Below are positions 13,101 to 19,100 of a DNA stretch of 64,000 nt, piece by piece. A program made the position numbers and the translations under genes. Each line of letters opens with the position of its first letter. The first letter of the stretch is position 1. The stretch covers positions 319,501 to 383,500 of the forward strand of contig CALNXK010000162.1 in assembly GCA_942486035.1 (NCBI GenBank), in the 5' to 3' direction. Below the pieces are notes generated by a model that saw nothing but the letters and a program-made list of their open reading frames with translations, was not told the DNA's origin and did no database searches. Source of the stretch: Porites lobata. Taxonomy: Eukaryota > Cnidaria > Anthozoa > Scleractinia > Poritidae.

Positions 13101-16100
13101 CTGAAACTGATGTACTTTTGGAGAAATTCAAGGAAAGGATAACCTTATTTTAGCCATCAACTCAAATGGCCGAAGCTCTATGTAGTTGATAAAGCGTTTG
13201 TGCCAAGCAAATTTGACATAATAAAAGGCAATCCACATAAATGCAAACTAGAATGATGGTATTATATCTGCCCTAAGTCTTGAGTTGTAGCGTTTTAAAT
13301 GGACTTGAGAAACAGAGCTACACACTTTGCACTTTTAACAAACAGTTACTGAGTTAAATATTAGGTGTTTTGCCACCAACAAACAATTGGTGTTACCATG
13401 ACAACAATAAAGGAGCAACCAGAACAGAGTGCATTTTTAGACACCCCCCCACAATGACTAATTGCATGCAAAATTTGAGGGGGGGGAGGGGGGGGTCCCA
13501 CTTTGCTTGACTGTTACAGAGAAATGCTCTTAAACTTGGTTTATTGTTTAAGGTTCTACTGTCACATCTGTAAAGCCAACAACATCCTCCCAAAAGCCTT
13601 CTGATCGGAGTAAGTGAATTTTTATAGTCTTATGAAGTTACATGTAGGTTAGCTTGGTTCTTACCAGGGGGTTCCTTAGCTTAGTATTTCTTAACATTAC
13701 TCATGTTAGAGGGCATTTAAATTTGTTAACTTTAAGATTATAATTCATGAAGTGTAAAAAACCTTCTTTCAGTAACTTCAAGTACAGTATTATATATCTT
13801 AACTAGACTTAAATAAAGTAATTATTGTAAAGAAACTTAGCTCTTACGCTGACCTGACAGCCAACCAAACCCCCGCACGCCTAGCCGAGGAGGTGGGTTA
13901 AGGGAATGTTTTCATTGGCCAATCGGCCTCAGAATTTAAGAATTTGGCATGACAAACTAGAAGCAGACACATCATTAGTGAATTGATTCTCCAGAGGGAC
14001 TAACGGATAATACCACACTTTTGCAGCACCCTCCCCCGCTAGGGATTTATATGGAGACCCATTCCCACCCTATGGTAAGTTAGCTCACGGACTGAGCTTG
14101 TCTATCAGACCAACCAGGACAGCAAGCCCCCTAAGAAAATTCTCACCATAGTGACCAGAAACCTGGCTATCGCCAGGTCCCTGTGCGAATATTCTGTGCC
14201 TTTTTTTTCTGGGCTTGATATGTTTTTTGAAAAACACCGCCATTACGATTTTGGAAACACTATCATCTGTATAAAATTAAGCTTAAAACTGCTATGATTT
14301 TGTTCGTATGGAATTTAAATGGAGCTGTTTTAGTTGAGCTAAATGGTTGACATTTAACAAGACTGATTATTGTTAACTCTGAGGAAAAAGTTAGGTGGTT
14401 CAAATAGCCAATCAACCCAACTAAACGTTTACCACAATAAATGAAATTTGGGGGGACTACAAGAGCTAAAAAAAAAAAAAAGAAGACATTTTTGACATCC
14501 TCTTAGTTCTAAATGCACGTGTCGTCACATTTCTAGCCTGCGAAAACATCCTAGCTCCTTGCCGCTGGGGGCGTTTCACGCGGAGGAACGTCTGCGACCC
14601 AGCGACAGAAATTCCATACTGGTGACGCAAATCAATGTTTACGTAATAAATCCGGTAGTCATGGGGTTCCAAAGTCGCAGACGTTCCTCCGAGTGAAACG
14701 TCCCCAGCAGCGGAGAGCGAGGAGAAACGGATGTTTTCGCAGGCTATCACATTTCAAACAATGAAGTTTTATCTTTTAACTTTATGCTTATTTTCATAGC
14801 TACTATTGTCAGCACCAAACAGCCAATAACAGCTTCTCCAAAGCCTCCTATTCAAAGTGAGTTTCAGTTCCGTGTGATGCGGACAACTTTTTCTTTTCGT
14901 AACAGTTCGTTAAAACTTCGTAGTATTTCTTAGACACGAACTAATGCCTGGTTATTTCGTAACCCTTGTGTTTCTTGTGTCCCTGTTTGCCATCCTCCTT
15001 GCTGTGTTTCTGCTCTGCCAGTATAGCTTTGCCTTTGCTCACCCAAATTTGGCGTTCACCAGAAAGACTCGAATGAATCGAGTAAGATCTTTGTTGAGCA
15101 TGCTCTGCATGTTGCTAGGATACATTTTCGAACCTAGGCCTAATAGTCGCGCGCTTGGTACAGTGGGTTTGTTTTTGATCATCGGTTTATTAAACGGATG
15201 CTCGCGCTCGAAACCAGTTTGACGAGAGAGAACAATATTGACTAGTCCAGAATTTCAGTTCACGGTGACTTCAAAGTTTTGATGTGATTAATTAAGGCAG
15301 AGCTTACTTTTCTCGGTGGTAAATGGTAAACCCCCAATAGGGTGAGTTCAATGCTACTAGAGGCGGTACTACAGTCACATTTGCTCCAAAACGGGGCAAT
15401 CGTACACGCAGTACAAAAACCGTCCGGGGAAATCGACATAAAGTTGTTAGCTTTTTGAAAGCCCTGCTTAAACGGGATAGAGTGTACACCTTACTCGATT
15501 TTCCATTCAAGTTATTGGAGAAACTACGACAATCCTTGTTGAAACGTTCCTCAAATGATCTCGGTATAACCTTTCTTTGGTTTGCTTTCACAGGAACTTG
15601 TAACCTTTGCTTCGCAGACGGAGGAAAGTTAGCTGAGAACCTTGATATTTGTAATAAGATACAAACTGTCCATACCTGTTCGACAAACGAATTCCTCAAC
15701 TTAGGATCCACTCACTGTTACACTGCTGCGTTGAAATACAAGCTGAAGTATATGAGTCCATTTTTCTCGAGCAGGCCTCGCACTTTAATTGTACGAGGGT
15801 GCGCAAACTGCACAGGTATAGTACTAAAAGCGAAGAAACGTTACTTAGATCGTCTTTCAGGGGCACTCAACGACTGTTTTCTGTAAAATTTCGGTTCGGA
15901 GAAGCAAATATTGCCTAGACTTTTAGATGACCATTCCATTCAGATACAATTTTCGAAGCTTATCTAACAAATAATTTCTTAAATACGATATTACGATTGT
16001 CGTGCGATTTTGAAACATGTTTTAAATCGTTATAACATTTTTCGAGTCGTGAATTTCGTACGGATGTGGTGGGTTCAATTTACACAACACGATCTGTCGT

Positions 16101-19100
16101 TAAGTAAGTCGTAGGTAAAACTCAGATCGTCTAAATCTTCCTTAAGAAATTAACTCGGTACAACTGGGTAATTTACACCATCCAGACAATTACGATTCTA
16201 TCTCAGTAAGGGTAAAGGGTCGCCATTGGAATTCGAACTTCATACATCTTTCTGTATGTTTGACATTATATTTAAAAATAGATTATTGGAATTGTCGTCA
16301 GTGGTTTAAGAAATTAAATGTAACTTTGAAATAAACGACGCCCTTGAAAAAACACCAATCAGAAATGTTTAAAATTTTATTAACGCTCGGGGGATGGGGG
16401 GGGGGAAGACTTAGATTAATTTTTGCTGGTTATCAGGTGTCGCTGGCCTCTCAGAGCCCCTACCCCGTTATAGTCTTTTCTGTGGCTGGTTAGAGACCCC
16501 ATCTTTGTCACTTTTGGGCAAATATGTAATTTTCGCGATCCCAACTTAGACACTTTTTATTTTTATGAATTGACCCATTTTTTAGATTGACTGGAGAATA
16601 CTTTACTTTTCATCTACAGTACAAACAATCTCGACTGGTACTTTTCCTAGCCGTAAATATGAAGCGGAACTGTCTTACCCCCAAAAATCCGTACGACCCC
16701 ATTCTAGTAAGTCTATTGAAAATGCGACCCCATCCAGCGGCACATTCCCATTAGCCTCTCACAAGAGAGTACTCCCCCCCCGGATTAACGCTGCGACGTT
16801 TAAAATAAAAACTGTAATCCTATCATTTCTTTGGTAAAGATGAAACAGGTTCCTGCATTGAAAGATTTAACTCCATCTTCAACCAAGCGTCAAATCCTGT
16901 CCGCTTTTCCTTCCTGGACTGTGTCATCAAGTATTGTATTGGTAACAACTGCAACAACCAGCGTGTCTCTTCCTTTGACAAGACACCAGAATCCTGTAAG
17001 TAACACTGCATGGCAGCAGTTTTGCCCATCCATTTCTGAATGATAAAATGAAGACCATTAGAGTCATTTCCTCTGAACAAGACATCTTTCAGTTACGTTC
17101 AATGGGAACTTTTAGTAAAAACGCTTTCTGCATGGCTTCTCTCATTTTTTGATAGAAATCGTTTTTCAGTAGAATATTGATTCATTCATGGCATTTTGTG
17201 TTCCTCTCTTGTATCCTCTACTACAGCGTAGAAAGTACTTTTTTGAGAAAATGGTTAAGTTTAGCTTTTTGTGACAGTTTCTTTAAGTTCTTTATTTCCT
17301 CGCTGTCTCGTGTTCTCTTTTTTAAGAGTTTTAAATTAGCTGATCTCAGTTAACTATGAGAATTGATTGGTGCGCTTTGAAACGAAAAAAAAAACATCTC
17401 AGTGTTAAGGCCTGTTTACATGGAGTTGGGGACCCGAGATAGGTGAGGTAACATTAGGTGGGTCACCCCACCTATCATGTAAACGTGATCAAGTTAAAAT
17501 GATAGATTATATGGACAGGCGGGTTACCCCACCTAAGCGGTTTACCTTACCTACATGGGGTCCTCCGCTTCCATGTAAAGAGGCCCTTAGAGGAATGAAA
17601 AAAAAAAGAAGTCTACGTCCGGGTTGCTAGGCAGAAAATAACAATGGCCCAACAAGAAGAAAGCATTAGTTTTCTAGCAACCAGTCACCAAATCCTTATT
17701 CAGCCTTCTTTTTATTAAGTGAATGTGCGAGCAGTAGTCTAAGAAACTGCCGAAATAGATAACGGAGACAAATTCTGGAAAAAAAGTGGATGAGTATTGT
17801 TCGTCGCATTCGTCTTTAGGGGGAAAGTTTCAAACAGCCGAGTCGTTGGTGCCGTCCTGGGCATTCTCCCCAGGGGCGGATCCAGGAATTTTTGATTCAA
17901 AACTTTGGTTCAGATCATAGGAGGGTACCCAAAATCAATTACATTTTTGAATATCCCTGGAATTTAGTTTAGTGGCTTAATGCAGCTCGCGTTTCATTAA
18001 AAAAATCAGCCAGCCAAAAAGTGATATACGATCTTGTCGATGAAGAATGTCAGTCTCAGTCAAACAAGCGTCAGGTCTGACAGAGGGGTTCGGACCCTCG
18101 GACCCTCCCCCTGGATCCACCAATGCTTCCTTCACATCATATAGCTGGGCTGAAAACCAGGCCGGTTCATTAATTTTGATTACCATCTTAGGTTTGTACT
18201 TGAATGATCGACTCTTTTTTGCGTACGTAGTCAATAGGCCATTTGCAATAAGAGGTCATGTGACATTGTTTTTATGAAAATGAAAGTTGTATGATGTTGT
18301 ATGAAAAACTACCAGCGGGTCATATCTTAAACAAAATAATAGTGATTTGGTAGCTGCTGTGATTCGTAGCTGCTCACGTGACCAAACTGTGGCTTTTAAA
18401 TGAATTACCTCTTTCTGAACACAAATTTTGCACTTAAACTTCAAAGAAAATGTTGAAAAGATGATGTGGTAACGTTTACAGCAGATCTGAGCGTAACTAT
18501 CAAGCGTTTAACAAGATATAAGTAAAAAGTAGTTTTGGCCGCCATGTTGGAAGGCAAGAGTATGCCCTTCAACATGGCGGCCAGTACAAATACTTTGTTG
18601 AAAAATCAAAGTGCCATGAAATATCTATCTTAAATAGGTTTCCTCTTAAATGTCGGGTATAAGATAATTTTTATGTACTCTGTAAATTTTTGGCTTCAGC
18701 AAGATTCCAACTCATTGTTTAAAGGAAGCATTGGTCACCTGACCTCTTAGTGCAAGTGGCCTATTGGACACCTGTTCATAGATTTAGTACTGCGTACCTT
18801 TCGCGATTGTCTACCCATAATTTCGCCCAAGATTCTTTGCAGATTTTAAGACCAAAATACAGGGTGCTACCTTTATTTAGATTTTTGTTTTGGTTTCATA
18901 TAGTTATACTGAAGGTTTTGAATATTAGTTTCTGTTATGTGTAACAAATTTCTAATTAATGTATAAAAAAGTTTATGTATGTTTGTGTGTGTAATGGCGG
19001 TCACAGGGCATAGGGGTTCTCCAAGAGAGGCTCTAGTTATAGTAAGGTAATTAGTTTGTCTTTTCCTTTGTTGTTAGGTCCGCTTGATGAAAGGGCTTTA

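Noticed and set aside
14944..15222. Plus-strand ORF with hydrophobic start (MPGYFVTLVFLVSLFAILLA)
   Set aside because: Looked like a signal peptide or helix, but it lies in the intron between the last mini-exon and the LU exon, which already join in phase. An internal start for a short isoform cannot be fully excluded.
15304..15711. Minus-strand 135-residue ORF
   Set aside because: Overlaps the LU exon on the other strand and has no splice or domain support.
16823..17080. Minus-strand ORF that at first looked like a transposase fragment
   Set aside because: The plus strand gives a phase-matched exon with an LU-type Cys ending, which explains the openness better.
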